DNA of 35,176 bases from a bacterium. Its GTDB lineage: Bacteria; Patescibacteriota; Minisyncoccia; Phycocordibacterales; UBA2100. A model generated the notes under the pieces. It was not told the DNA's origin. It made no database searches and saw nothing but the letters and a program-made list of their open reading frames with translations. Made by a program: the position numbers and the translations under genes. This document shows positions 13,735-21,205 of the stretch, piece after piece (within the stretch, counting starts at the first letter, position 1; each line of letters opens with the position of its first letter). Location: the NCBI GenBank assembly GCA_030648265.1, contig JAUSHX010000039.1, forward strand, positions 1 through 35,176. The letters run 5' to 3'.

Positions 13735-13782
13735 AAAAACAACGCCCTTGTATAGCGGAAATGTGCATAGAAATTCGCTGGA

Positions 13783-15663
13783 TTATCTCACTTCCCAGCC
13801 CTCTTTTTTGACCTCTTTATAGACCTTTTCCATCACTGCGTTTGCTTCTTCATCCGTCAACGTCTTTTCAAAAGATTGAATCACAAGGCGAAATGCGTAC
13901 GAGATTCTCGGCTGCTTTTCTCCGCCGGAGGCGGATCCTCCTCCGGAAGAAAACGTGTCAAACAATTCGCTCCGAATGAGAAGCGCGCCCGATTCTTTTC
14001 TGATAACTTCCAGCACCTCGTCCGGCTTCGTACCGATTGCCGTCCACAACGCGATATCGCGAACAATAAACGGATACCGAGAGAATGATTGATAGCGTTC
14101 CAAATCGGAAATCGGGAGATTTTCGTATCTGGACGCAGGAACTTCGGTTTTGAATTTTGACAAAGCCGTTTGCGTCGCTTTTTCCTTCTCACCGATACAC
14201 CCAACCACAATTTCTTCTTTATAAGAATCCCAAATGGTGCCAATCTCAAATAGCTTCACCTCTTTCAAACCCAAAATATCTTTGTTCCGTATATTTTTCT
14301 CTAAAGCTTGCGCTAATCCGTCCGTCAGATTCGTGCGCAGGTACGGCCTCTCCCCTCCCATTTTGTTCAAGACTTCCCGTTTGCCCTTGTCGGCGAACAC
14401 AGACGTGTACACTTCAGAATACCCTTTCTCAATTAATTCCTCGCGAACATTTTCAGCCGCATAAAAATTCGCGTTAACCTCCGGCTTTTTCGAGAACGCC
14501 GGAAGCTCCGCAGAAGGAATTTTGTCGTACCCGACAATGCGCGCGACTTCTTCAACCAAATCTTCCGGGATTTCCAAATCAAGACGCTCAAACGGCACCT
14601 CAACCTTGAAAATGCAGTGAGGCGTCGCCTCACTGCATTTGTACGGGAGGCCGAGACGAGCCAGTGCATCGGCAATATCTTTTTCTCCGAGCGCGGTTCC
14701 CAAAATGCGATTTACCTGCGACACCGAAACCACAACTTGTTTTTCAACTTGCGGAACCGGATATTCATCAACAAATCCCAAAACCTCCCCACCAGCACCT
14801 CGACCTTGCTCTGGGCAAGCAATCTTCAGAATTAAATCTGTCACCGCGCGCATGCCATACCCGGCAAGTTCGGGAGAAATGCTTTGTTCAAATCTTTGAG
14901 ATGCATCTGTTCGCAATTTCAGTGCTTGCGCTGTTTTCCGAACTGAAATGCCGTCAAAATTTGCTGATTCCAGAATTATTTCGGTGGTTGCTTCACTTAC
15001 TTCTGCCGATTTCCCTCCTTTCACGCCGGCGATTCCAATGGCTTTGTCTGTGTTTCTGTTCACGATAACCAACATGGAATCCGAGAGAATGTATTCCTTC
15101 CCATCAAGTGTGGTGATTTTCTCTCCTTTCTTCGCATTCCGTATTTGTATTTTGAACTGTCTACTGTCAACTGTAGACTGTCCACTTTTTGATGCGAGCT
15201 TGCCCGCGTCAAAAGCATGTAGCGGCTGGCCCAGATTGAACATCACAAAGTTCGCCGCATCAACAATATTGTTGATTGATTTCTGGCCTATTGATTCAAG
15301 ATTCTCCCGCAACCAATCCGGCGACGGGCCGACTTTCACGCCACGGATGTAGCCCGCAATGTACCGTGCACACAAAGGAGTATCAATTGAAACCGTAACT
15401 GAATCTGTTTTTGGCAAAAGCGATACCGGCTCTCGGAGCGGATCGCTTTTCATCGGAATATTCAAAATCGCGGAAATTTCTTTCGCAATTCCGCGGTGCG
15501 AAAGGCAGTCGTGCCCGCGGTTCGGCGTTACCTTTACATCCAGAATGTTCCCTTCCACACTTTCTATCTCAAACGCATGAAATGTGAGCGCGTCCGAGAG
15601 CGCCTGTGCATCCGGTAGCGGTGCAGTGAAAAAAGTTTGTAGCCAGTTTCTGGATATTTTCAT
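13783..15663 (-). CDS. pheT: Phenylalanine-tRNA ligase beta subunit (reduced)
   Basis: A 626-residue beta subunit of the (alpha-beta)2 enzyme that charges tRNA-Phe. After MKISRNWLQTFF the sequence passes directly to DVKVTPNRGHDCLSHRGIAKEIS, so the EMAP-type tRNA-binding domain (about 110 residues in E. coli) is absent. The B3/4 editing domain (RYIAGYIRGVKVGPSPDWLRENL, NIVDAANFVMFNLGQPLHAFDA), B5 domain (VEVPFERLDLEIPEDLVEEVARIVGYDKIP), catalytic-like core and C-terminal FDX-ACB anticodon-binding domain remain. Four in-frame repeat insertions are seen: a 32-nt word repeat, a CPEQGRGAGG element, a 31-bp palindrome (CSEATPHCI) and a GC palindrome near the C-terminus. The start lies 1 nt after the pheS stop. 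Confidence 0.93.
   Translation of the reverse strand: MKISRNWLQTFFTAPLPDAQALSDALTFHAFEIESVEGNILDVKVTPNRGHDCLSHRGIAKEISAILNIPMKSDPLREPVSLLPKTDSVTVSIDTPLCARYIAGYIRGVKVGPSPDWLRENLESIGQKSINNIVDAANFVMFNLGQPLHAFDAGKLASKSGQSTVDSRQFKIQIRNAKKGEKITTLDGKEYILSDSMLVIVNRNTDKAIGIAGVKGGKSAEVSEATTEIILESANFDGISVRKTAQALKLRTDASQRFEQSISPELAGYGMRAVTDLILKIACPEQGRGAGGEVLGFVDEYPVPQVEKQVVVSVSQVNRILGTALGEKDIADALARLGLPYKCSEATPHCIFKVEVPFERLDLEIPEDLVEEVARIVGYDKIPSAELPAFSKKPEVNANFYAAENVREELIEKGYSEVYTSVFADKGKREVLNKMGGERPYLRTNLTDGLAQALEKNIRNKDILGLKEVKLFEIGTIWDSYKEEIVVGCIGEKEKATQTALSKFKTEVPASRYENLPISDLERYQSFSRYPFIVRDIALWTAIGTKPDEVLEVIRKESGALLIRSELFDTFSSGGGSASGGEKQPRISYAFRLVIQSFEKTLTDEEANAVMEKVYKEVKKEGWEVR
13922..13946. repeat. 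GC-rich palindrome inside pheT
   Basis: CCGCCGGAGGCGG-at-CCTCCTCCGG, a partly decayed member of the family at 11815 and 8844. It encodes SGGGSASGG within the FDX-ACB domain. Confidence 0.65.
14610..14640. repeat. 31-bp perfect palindrome inside pheT
   Basis: AAATGCAGTGAGGCG and its exact complement flank a single T. It encodes CSEATPHCIF between GLPYK and KVEVPFERLD in the B5 region, in frame. Confidence 0.8.
14786..14820. repeat. CPEQGRGAGG-encoding element inside pheT
   Basis: About 35 bp with a CTTGC/GCAAG hairpin (14805-14819), coding CPEQGRGAGGEV between helical residues LILKIA and VLGFVDE. Its peptide style is unlike the rest of PheT; no second copy is in the window. Confidence 0.4.
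15156..15187. repeat. 32-nt word repeat in pheT (partner in gyrB)
   Basis: 28 of 32 bases match 11886-11917. It contains GTCTAC and GTAGAC, and encodes SGQSTVDSRQF, in frame, between ASK and KIQIRNAKKG. Confidence 0.75.
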
Positions 15664-15664
15664 A

Positions 15665-16408
15665 CTAGAACTGGTTAATGAACCTTAAATCAGCCGAGTG
15701 CATAAGCCGAATATCATCAATTCCCCACTTGAGCATGGCGAGGCGGTCTATGCCGAAGCCGAACGCAAAACCTTGATACTTCCCGGAATCCACGCCTACA
15801 TTTTTTAGAACACTCGGGTGCACCATTCCTGCGCCCATCATTTCAATCCACTTATCGCGTAATTTTTCCGGCGCATTGTCGCCTATAAGCCGCACATCCA
15901 CTTCCACCGATGGCTCGGTAAACGGAAAAAAGCTCGGTCGGAATCTTATTTCCACAGATGAACCTTTGAAAACTTCCTTTAGAAAACGTTCAAGCGTTCC
16001 TTTCAAATGAGCAAGCGTTATGTCTTCTCCCACCGCCAATCCCTCAATTTGAAAGAACTCTGCTTCGTGCGTCATGTCGGTCGCTTCGTTGCGAAAGACC
16101 TTGCCTGGAACGATGACGCGATATGGAGGTTTAATTCCTTTTTTAATTTGCGCCTCCATATAGCGCACCTGCACGGGAGATGTGTGCGTCCGCAAGACAT
16201 TGCCCGGCTCGTCTTTGATGAAGAAGGTGTCCTGCATGTCGCGCGATGGGTGGTCTTTCGGCACGTTGAGCGCATCAAAGTTGTACCATTCGTTCTCAAG
16301 GAGCGGCCCCTCTGCGAGAGAAAAACCCATATCAAAGAAAATCCTGTTCGCTTCCCGTATAAGCGATGAAATTGGGTGGATATGCCCTCGCTGTTCCTTG
16401 GCTTCCAT
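15665..16408 (-). CDS. pheS: Phenylalanine-tRNA ligase alpha subunit (short form)
   Basis: A 247-residue catalytic subunit. Class II motifs are complete: motif 1 HPISSLIREANRIFFDMGF with FDALN and HPSRDMQDTF, motif 2 RVIVPGKVFRNEATDMTHEAEFFQIEGL, and motif 3 GFAFGFGIDRLAMLKWGIDDIR. HTSPVQVRYM binds the substrate. The N-terminal coiled coil that grips tRNA in most bacteria (about 80-100 residues) is missing. A TATACT box (16417-16422) 8 nt before the ATG makes the mRNA leaderless and favours this start over an in-frame codon nine bases upstream. It is co-transcribed with pheT. Confidence 0.93.
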   Translation of the reverse strand: MEAKEQRGHIHPISSLIREANRIFFDMGFSLAEGPLLENEWYNFDALNVPKDHPSRDMQDTFFIKDEPGNVLRTHTSPVQVRYMEAQIKKGIKPPYRVIVPGKVFRNEATDMTHEAEFFQIEGLAVGEDITLAHLKGTLERFLKEVFKGSSVEIRFRPSFFPFTEPSVEVDVRLIGDNAPEKLRDKWIEMMGAGMVHPSVLKNVGVDSGKYQGFAFGFGIDRLAMLKWGIDDIRLMHSADLRFINQF

Positions 16409-16416
16409 AATTTGCA

Positions 16417-16422
16417 AGTATA
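16417..16422 (-). promoter_or_regulatory. -10 box of pheST
   Basis: TATACT on the minus strand, 8 nt before the pheS ATG. No convincing -35. Confidence 0.5.
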
Positions 16423-16440
16423 TCTCGTAAAAAGTCAGAA

Positions 16441-16505
16441 GTCCCGACGTTCCGCCTGCTCCGACCGAAGCGTCGGAGGTCGGGACACCGACTTTTACGT
16501 CGGTG
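16441..16505. other. Nested CCCGAC hairpins upstream of pheS
   Basis: GTCCCGAC/GTCGGGAC encloses TCCGAC/GTCGGA, followed by CACCGAC/GTCGGTG. The words match the rplJ-rplL intergenic hairpins (4022-4064). agctagaagctag low-complexity words follow. Confidence 0.55.
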
Positions 16506-16536
16506 CTAGAAGCTAGAAGCTAGCACCTGTTTCTGC

Positions 16537-16542
16537 TACAAT
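16537..16542 (+). promoter_or_regulatory. Extended -10 of the glycosyltransferase gene
   Basis: TGCTACAAT (TG-n-TACAAT) with 6 nt to the ATG at 16549, again leaderless. Confidence 0.5.
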
Positions 16543-16548
16543 GCTGGA

Positions 16549-17778
16549 ATGTCAGGCATTGGCGACGGCGTTGTGTACACGCTTCTTTTTATCTCGCTCT
16601 ATTTTGAGGTTTTTTTGCTCGTTACGTTTCTGGAAAAGCGCGGAGAGAGGCGGACATTGAGCACGGTAAAATACGCGGGTACGCTTCCGCGTGTCTGCAT
16701 CGTTGTTCCCTGTTTCAACGAGGAGAAAACGCTCGCACATACGATGCAATCAATTTTTGCTCTGCGGTATCCGCGCGAGATGCTGGATACGATTATCATT
16801 GACGACGGCTCCACAGACGGCACGCCCGCGGTCGCAAAGACATTTGAAAACAGCGGAGTACGGGTCTTTCACAAAGAGAACGGCGGCAAGCATACCGCTC
16901 TTAATTTGGCGCTTCAAAATACGGATGCCGAAATTATCGGGTGCCTTGACGCGGATTCCAGCGTGTCCGAGGACGCGCTTATGCGAGTCGTTCCGATATT
17001 TGAGAACCGGGATATCTCGGCAGTAACGCCGGGAGTTCACGTGCGAAAGCCGAAAACGGCGCTTCAACATATTCAGAATGCGGAGTACACATTAAGCGTG
17101 TTCAATAGGTTCATGTTCGCGGCACTCGGCTCGGTGTTCATCACCCCGGGCGCATTTTCAATGTATCGGGCGAAGACCGTTCGAGATTTGGGCGGCTGGC
17201 GGCATGGACATTCAACGGAAGACATGGAACTGGCTCTGCGCATGCAGGAGAACGGGCATAAAATCGCAAATGCTCCTGCCGCGTCCGTCTACACCGCGAC
17301 ACCGGGGACGCTTCCAGGATTATTCCACCAGCGCGTGCGATGGACCTACGGCTTCCTGCGCAATTTCATAGATTACAAATTCATGTTCGGTAACAGGGCT
17401 TATGGAAATCTTGGCCTTTTCATTTTGCCGACTGCGCTTATTTCAATTGGCGTTGGTATATACTTTTTCCTCCGTGTTCTTTGGTACGGCATAAAAAACA
17501 TATATGACACTTTGGAACGTATACAAATTACAGGAATAATGCCGCATTTTTCATTCGATTTATTTTATTTCAATACAAGCGCGCTCTTGATAATTTCCAT
17601 TGTTACTATCGCTCTTATCCTCGTACTAATCAGTGCCGGGTCATGGCTGGGTACAGGGCGACGAATGCCCCCCGCAGGAACTCCCCTCTTTATACTGCTG
17701 TACGGTTTTTTAGTACCGCTTTGGATAAGCACTGCCGTGTTTCGAGCCGTGTTTAAGACGGGCGTGCGGTGGCGCTAA
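16549..17778 (+). CDS. Processive family-2 glycosyltransferase (PgaC/BcsA-like)
   Basis: A 409-residue membrane glycosyltransferase. One TM helix at about residues 8-28; a cytoplasmic GT-A domain with IVVPCFNEE (52-59), DDGSTDG (85-91), DAD (134-136), TPGAFSMYR (189-197), the catalytic-base motif STEDMEL (212-218) and QRVRW (251-255). The last is the signature of processive synthases such as poly-N-acetylglucosamine, hyaluronan and cellulose synthases. Three or four TM helices follow (about 283-307, 344-363, 376-397). It would polymerise and export a surface polysaccharide; the sugar cannot be read from the sequence. No partner genes (deacetylase, c-di-GMP domain) are adjacent. A strong hairpin follows at 17831-17879. 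Confidence 0.88.
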   Translation: MSGIGDGVVYTLLFISLYFEVFLLVTFLEKRGERRTLSTVKYAGTLPRVCIVVPCFNEEKTLAHTMQSIFALRYPREMLDTIIIDDGSTDGTPAVAKTFENSGVRVFHKENGGKHTALNLALQNTDAEIIGCLDADSSVSEDALMRVVPIFENRDISAVTPGVHVRKPKTALQHIQNAEYTLSVFNRFMFAALGSVFITPGAFSMYRAKTVRDLGGWRHGHSTEDMELALRMQENGHKIANAPAASVYTATPGTLPGLFHQRVRWTYGFLRNFIDYKFMFGNRAYGNLGLFILPTALISIGVGIYFFLRVLWYGIKNIYDTLERIQITGIMPHFSFDLFYFNTSALLIISIVTIALILVLISAGSWLGTGRRMPPAGTPLFILLYGFLVPLWISTAVFRAVFKTGVRWR

Positions 17779-17830
17779 GGGCTTGTCCCGCACAATCAGA
17801 GCGTGGCGAATGATTTTGCGGATGACAAAC

Positions 17831-17884
17831 CTTACCCAGCACCTTTGTTTCATTGAGAAACGAAGGTGCTGGGTGTAAGATTTT
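17831..17884 (+). terminator. Long hairpin after the glycosyltransferase gene
   Basis: CTTACCCAGCACCTTTGTTTC pairs with GAAACGAAGGTGCTGGG and gtaag (about 20 bp with one mismatch and a short bulge) around ATTGA, followed by ATTTTCT. The T-run is short, so termination efficiency is uncertain. Confidence 0.6.
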
Positions 17885-17915
17885 CTAACTCGCTTCGCTC
17901 ATAACAAAATCTAAC

Positions 17916-18626
17916 ATGGACAATCCTATCGTTGGCACGCGCGCGACACAGTGGAAGAATTACGCCATCGCTTTCGTCATCACGGCGGCGATTTTTGCGA
18001 CCGCGCTCTACGCTTCCAATTATTTTAATAATCGCCGAATCGCAGAGATACGCACGACGCAGGATAATATTTCAATAGATATTCTCTCTCTGGAAACCCA
18101 GTTTGAACTTCTCGCCGAGCATTCGTGCAAAGACATCTCCGAGAACTCCGTACTTTCAAAAGAACTTCGACCTCTCGCAGACAGGCTTTCGTATCTTGAA
18201 AACCAAAGTTCCGTGGATGAAGAAGAACTTTTGCGCCTCAAGCGCTACTATTCGCTCCTTCAGATAAAAGACCTTCTTTTGATGAAGAAGGTCGCAACAA
18301 AATGCAAATTGAAATCTGTATTCATTCTTTACTTCTACTCAAATAAGGGAGATTGCAAGGATTGTGAGAATCAGGGGTACGTATTGACCGCCCTTTCGGA
18401 AAAATATCCGCAATTGCGCATTTATTCTTTTGACTACAATCTGGACCTCTCCGCGCTCCAGACGCTCTTGAGCATCAACGATGTGGAAAATACACTGCCG
18501 GCGCTTTCTATCAACGACAAGATGTATTACGGCTTTAAAGATGTAGCCGATATTGAGAAGATACTTCCTCAATTGGCGGCGCTGGACAAGACCGCGACGA
18601 GCACGGCAAAGAAAAGTGTCCGCTGA
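17916..18626 (+). CDS. Membrane-anchored thioredoxin-like protein
   Basis: A 236-residue protein. One TM helix at about residues 17-34 (AIAFVITAAIFATALYA), a coiled-coil stalk (about 40-115, SIDILSLETQFELLAEH and DEEELLRLKRYYSLLQ), then a thioredoxin-like C-terminal domain: SVFILYFYSNKGDCKDCENQGYVL (CKDC as the CxxC pair, preceded by one more helix turn than usual), a cis-proline-like ENTLPALSIN, and a closing helix. The geometry suggests an exported thiol oxidoreductase or its decayed relative. It is convergent with, and 11 bp from, the end of the copper island, so a functional link to the thiol genes there is possible but unproven. Confidence 0.7.
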   Translation: MDNPIVGTRATQWKNYAIAFVITAAIFATALYASNYFNNRRIAEIRTTQDNISIDILSLETQFELLAEHSCKDISENSVLSKELRPLADRLSYLENQSSVDEEELLRLKRYYSLLQIKDLLLMKKVATKCKLKSVFILYFYSNKGDCKDCENQGYVLTALSEKYPQLRIYSFDYNLDLSALQTLLSINDVENTLPALSINDKMYYGFKDVADIEKILPQLAALDKTATSTAKKSVR

Positions 18627-18637
18627 TGTCTGTCTTT

Positions 18638-19021
18638 TTACTGAAATCTAATCTGGAAATTGTACATCCCCATTGAGCAGAGGCCCTGCATGGTGCCTTG
18701 CGCCTGTTCTGGCGAAATCGGGATTTCTTCTGTTCCGGTCGGTGAGAGGAACTTCTGGTACTGCAATTTCGGAATGACGAGGCTTGATGAGCAGTCAAAG
18801 GTTCCTCTCGTGCTCACACGCAGAACAGATGGTATCCCCGCACGCGCGAGCACCACGCGCGGAGAGTATCCGCCCTTTGCGGAGATGTCTATGATTTGTT
18901 TTCCATCAACAATTGAAACAGCGGAGCCGTTGTAGGCGCTCGGAGTACGCGAAGAAAACCAAAATGCGCCGAGGATGAGAAGAATGCTCACACATATAGA
19001 AATGAGAATTGGTTTTTGCAT
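18638..19021 (-). CDS. Cupredoxin-domain membrane-anchored protein
   Basis: A 127-residue protein, the last gene of the copper island. An N-terminal TM anchor (residues 4-20, PILISICVSILLILGAF) precedes a cupredoxin fold: QIIDISAKGGYSPRVVLARAGIPSVLRV, TFDCSSSLVIP (Cys77), and GLCSMGMYNFQIRF (Cys115, Met117, Met119). The layout matches the cupredoxin_1 family, in which Cys/Met residues bind copper outside the membrane; a classical His is not seen in the C-terminal loop. It should bind Cu at the cell surface. It starts 4 bp after the HMA-DsbD stop. The end is convergent with the plus-strand thioredoxin-like gene, 11 bp away. Confidence 0.8.
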   Translation of the reverse strand: MQKPILISICVSILLILGAFWFSSRTPSAYNGSAVSIVDGKQIIDISAKGGYSPRVVLARAGIPSVLRVSTRGTFDCSSSLVIPKLQYQKFLSPTGTEEIPISPEQAQGTMQGLCSMGMYNFQIRFQ

Positions 19022-19025
19022 GGGA

Positions 19026-20123
19026 TTAGAAATTGAAGACGGGATTTATAATCCCCGCTGTCGCAAGCGCGTTCCCAAGATTCAACAATGCCAGCGCAAT
19101 CACAATAATTCCGGCTGTTTTGAAAAATATCCCCTTCCATGGTTTGTGTGCGATATTGAGAGAGCCGAATGAGAGAAGTGCGAGCACCGGCAAGGTGCCG
19201 AGAGCAAAAACAAACATCGTAAGCGCGCCTTCCATAAAGTTTCCGGTTGAAAGCGCATACAATTGCATGGATTGCGTGAATCCGCATGGCAGAAAGAACG
19301 TACCGATGCCAACGAGCACGGGCGCCAGGTAGTGGTCGTGCTTGCTCCCGCGCACCACGTGCCGTGAAAATATTTTAGGGATGGTGAATTGCAAACGTTT
19401 TGTGAAATGGAAAACATCCAACAGGTTGATGCCGAGAATGAGCATTACGAGCGCGACAATGATTCCAAGAACGATGTTTGCGGTCAATCCGAGGTGAAGC
19501 GAATTACCGACAACACCCACGGCACCGCCGAGGACAAAGAAACCGACAATCCTTCCCACGTGAAATAACGATTGTGTCCGCCATGTCCCCCCCTCTTTCG
19601 CGGAAATCGCCGAGAGCGAGAGTACAAGTCCGCCGACAACTGCAAGACAAGTGGATACCGAGGCGATGAGCCCGAGCACAAACGCGGTTCCATAACTTAC
19701 ATCCGATGAAGTGATGAGATTGGTTAACCCAATTTCTTGAAGCGCCAAAAATCCCACGATAATGACAAGGGCAATCGGAAGCGCGTACACAAAATCCCCC
19801 CACCCCGCGCCTTTTTGCGCTCTTTCCAATGAGACCGTATAGCCGTGGCTTTTTACCAGTTCTGTAAGTTTTTCAGCAATCAATTCCGGCGGCTCCGAAA
19901 AATCCCCTGTGATTGTCACCTGATGATTCGGAAGCGATGCCTGAACATTAGTTACGTTCGGAAGTTCCTTGAAAGTTTCTTCAATAAGAAGCGTGCATGC
20001 GGAGCAGTGCATTCCGTGGACGTGAAAGGTGTACGTCTTTTGTTCCGGATTCGGGCCGATGAGTCCGACATCGGCATCTGTAGACGAGCCAATAGGGTCG
20101 GTATTGGCATCTGTAGACGACAT
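19026..20123 (-). CDS. HMA domain fused to DsbD/TauE-like membrane domain
   Basis: A 365-residue protein. Residues about 20-90 form a heavy-metal-associated domain (FHVHGMHCSACTLLIEETFKELPNV, ending HGYTVSLE) with the CxxC copper site. Then six or seven TM helices of the DsbD_2/sulfite-exporter-like family: GLIASVSTCLAVVGGLVLSLSA and GIGTFFLPCGFTQSMQLYALSTGN carry the paired membrane cysteines. Such fusions accompany copper detoxification and cytochrome oxidase loading. The extreme N-terminus (STDANTDPIGSSTDADVGLIG) is encoded by two tandem REP-like elements. The start is taken at the ATG 20123; a GTG six codons upstream is possible. Confidence 0.82.
   Translation of the reverse strand: MSSTDANTDPIGSSTDADVGLIGPNPEQKTYTFHVHGMHCSACTLLIEETFKELPNVTNVQASLPNHQVTITGDFSEPPELIAEKLTELVKSHGYTVSLERAQKGAGWGDFVYALPIALVIIVGFLALQEIGLTNLITSSDVSYGTAFVLGLIASVSTCLAVVGGLVLSLSAISAKEGGTWRTQSLFHVGRIVGFFVLGGAVGVVGNSLHLGLTANIVLGIIVALVMLILGINLLDVFHFTKRLQFTIPKIFSRHVVRGSKHDHYLAPVLVGIGTFFLPCGFTQSMQLYALSTGNFMEGALTMFVFALGTLPVLALLSFGSLNIAHKPWKGIFFKTAGIIVIALALLNLGNALATAGIINPVFNF
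20055..20120 (-). repeat. REP-like elements, copies 2 and 3 in tandem (33-bp period)
   Basis: Unit one: GCCGATG-AGTCCGA-CATCGGC then atctGTAGACga (20055-20087). Unit two: GCCAATA-GGGTCGG-TATTGGC then atctGTAGACga (20088-20120). Stems differ by compensated changes, loops stay at 7 nt. They encode the first residues of the HMA-DsbD protein. Confidence 0.8.
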
Positions 20124-20159
20124 AATCAGCCATCTTATCACGCCGACCCAATCTATGCT

Positions 20160-20417
20160 TCAATTTTGTTGAATTTTATTGAAGAGAATAGCGAATAAGC
20201 CGACCGCCAAGAATACAACTATGTTCCATATAACAAGGCCAGAGATGAATGTGGTTAGCGTCATTATGTTCTCACCCACATTTGCATTTGTGTGGAGTCC
20301 GTAATACATGAACGCCTCCCTGCTTCCGGGAAACAGTGCCACGCCGAGAAAACAAACCGCGTACACGACGCTTATCCATGCGGCTGTAACTTTCAGAAGA
20401 TGTTTTGTGTTAATCAT
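20160..20417 (-). CDS. Small membrane protein, DUF5676-like
   Basis: An 85-residue protein with two TM helices (about residues 10-29 and 53-77). The pattern VTAAWISVVYAVCFLGVALFPG and ISGLVIWNIVVFLAVGLFAILFN resembles the DUF5676 family, common beside copper and heavy-metal genes. Function unknown. It is third from the 3' end of the copper island. Confidence 0.65.
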   Translation of the reverse strand: MINTKHLLKVTAAWISVVYAVCFLGVALFPGSREAFMYYGLHTNANVGENIMTLTTFISGLVIWNIVVFLAVGLFAILFNKIQQN

Positions 20418-20426
20418 AGTTTTATT

Positions 20427-20445
20427 ACCGAGGACGGTCCTCGGT
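20427..20445. other. Hairpin between two small membrane genes
   Basis: ACCGAGGAC and GTCCTCGGT around a single G, in the 30-bp gap between 20417 and 20448. Possibly an mRNA-segment boundary. Confidence 0.5.
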
Positions 20446-20447
20446 AT

Positions 20448-20648
20448 TTATTGATTCTTGTTATCAATTCCGAACCAACGGTGCAACCAGCATACGCCTA
20501 AGAAACTCTCGGCGAGCGCAATCCAGCCCACAACCGCTATAAGCACATTGAACAATGTTGTTTCAAAGCTCGGCGCGAGCGGTCCGAGCCACCAAAACGC
20601 CAGAATAAACCGAAGGATTCTATCCAATTTCCCAAGATTTTGATTCAT
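20448..20648 (-). CDS. DUF2892 (YgaP-like TM) protein
   Basis: A 66-residue protein. MNQNLGKLDRILRFILAFW at the start and a second helix ending in LGVCWLHRWFGI are diagnostic of the DUF2892 family, a two-TM module often attached to rhodanese domains or found beside metal and sulfur genes. The conserved Cys (near residue 52) is retained. I take the start at the ATG giving MNQNLG; an ATG 12 codons upstream exists but adds non-family sequence. Confidence 0.75.
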   Translation of the reverse strand: MNQNLGKLDRILRFILAFWWLGPLAPSFETTLFNVLIAVVGWIALAESFLGVCWLHRWFGIDNKNQ

Positions 20649-20704
20649 AACAATTTCTGCTAAATTAATCTGATAAATATGCATCGACCTTTATTCTACC
20701 GCGT

Positions 20705-21205
20705 TTATTTTATGGTCCATGTAAAGTTCCTCTCCGGCACGCCTATGTTAAGTATCTTCAATTGTACTGCCTGCGGCACTGATATGCTCGGCATAAACGA
20801 CAAAACACCTTCGCGGTGGTGACCGCCGGGCGGGGCCCCGTCCCAATTCGTCGGACGGTATACCTTGCCGCTATCATCCACAAGAGCCGCAGAGGTGAGC
20901 ATGTCCTCGTCCAATGAGCCGGAATGCGTATCCAGAACAACATTGAATTTCCACACTGAAGCTGTGGCGGAAAGTTCAAGCGGAGTAACTGTAACGCCGA
21001 CTATTCCTTGTGAGTCAGTTTGTGATTCATAGCCCGCGCTCGCTGTGCTTTGTGAGACCGTCTCTGAAGGAGCGGTCAATGCCGCAGGTTGTTCGTTGTC
21101 GCTAAAAACAATGAGCAGTGCGACAACAATCGCTCCCCCGATGACGAGTAATGGAACTGTATTCTTTATCCAATTAAAAGTTCCCATATGATTGAGCGAA
21201 ATCAT
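20705..21205 (-). CDS. Membrane-anchored exported protein (hypothetical)
   Basis: A 166-residue protein. One TM helix at about residues 16-34 (NTVPLLVIGGAIVVALLIVF), a Ser/Thr-rich linker, then an exported beta-rich domain of about 100 residues: VTVTPLELSATASVWKFNVVLDTHSGSLDEDM, RPTNWDGAPPGGHHREGVLSFMPS, VQLKILNIGVPERNFTWTI. The GGHHREG motif offers two histidines for metal binding. I recognise no named family. The ATG overlaps the stop of the preceding gene (ATGA), which supports the longer start and translational coupling. Confidence 0.65.
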   Translation of the reverse strand: MISLNHMGTFNWIKNTVPLLVIGGAIVVALLIVFSDNEQPAALTAPSETVSQSTASAGYESQTDSQGIVGVTVTPLELSATASVWKFNVVLDTHSGSLDEDMLTSAALVDDSGKVYRPTNWDGAPPGGHHREGVLSFMPSISVPQAVQLKILNIGVPERNFTWTIK

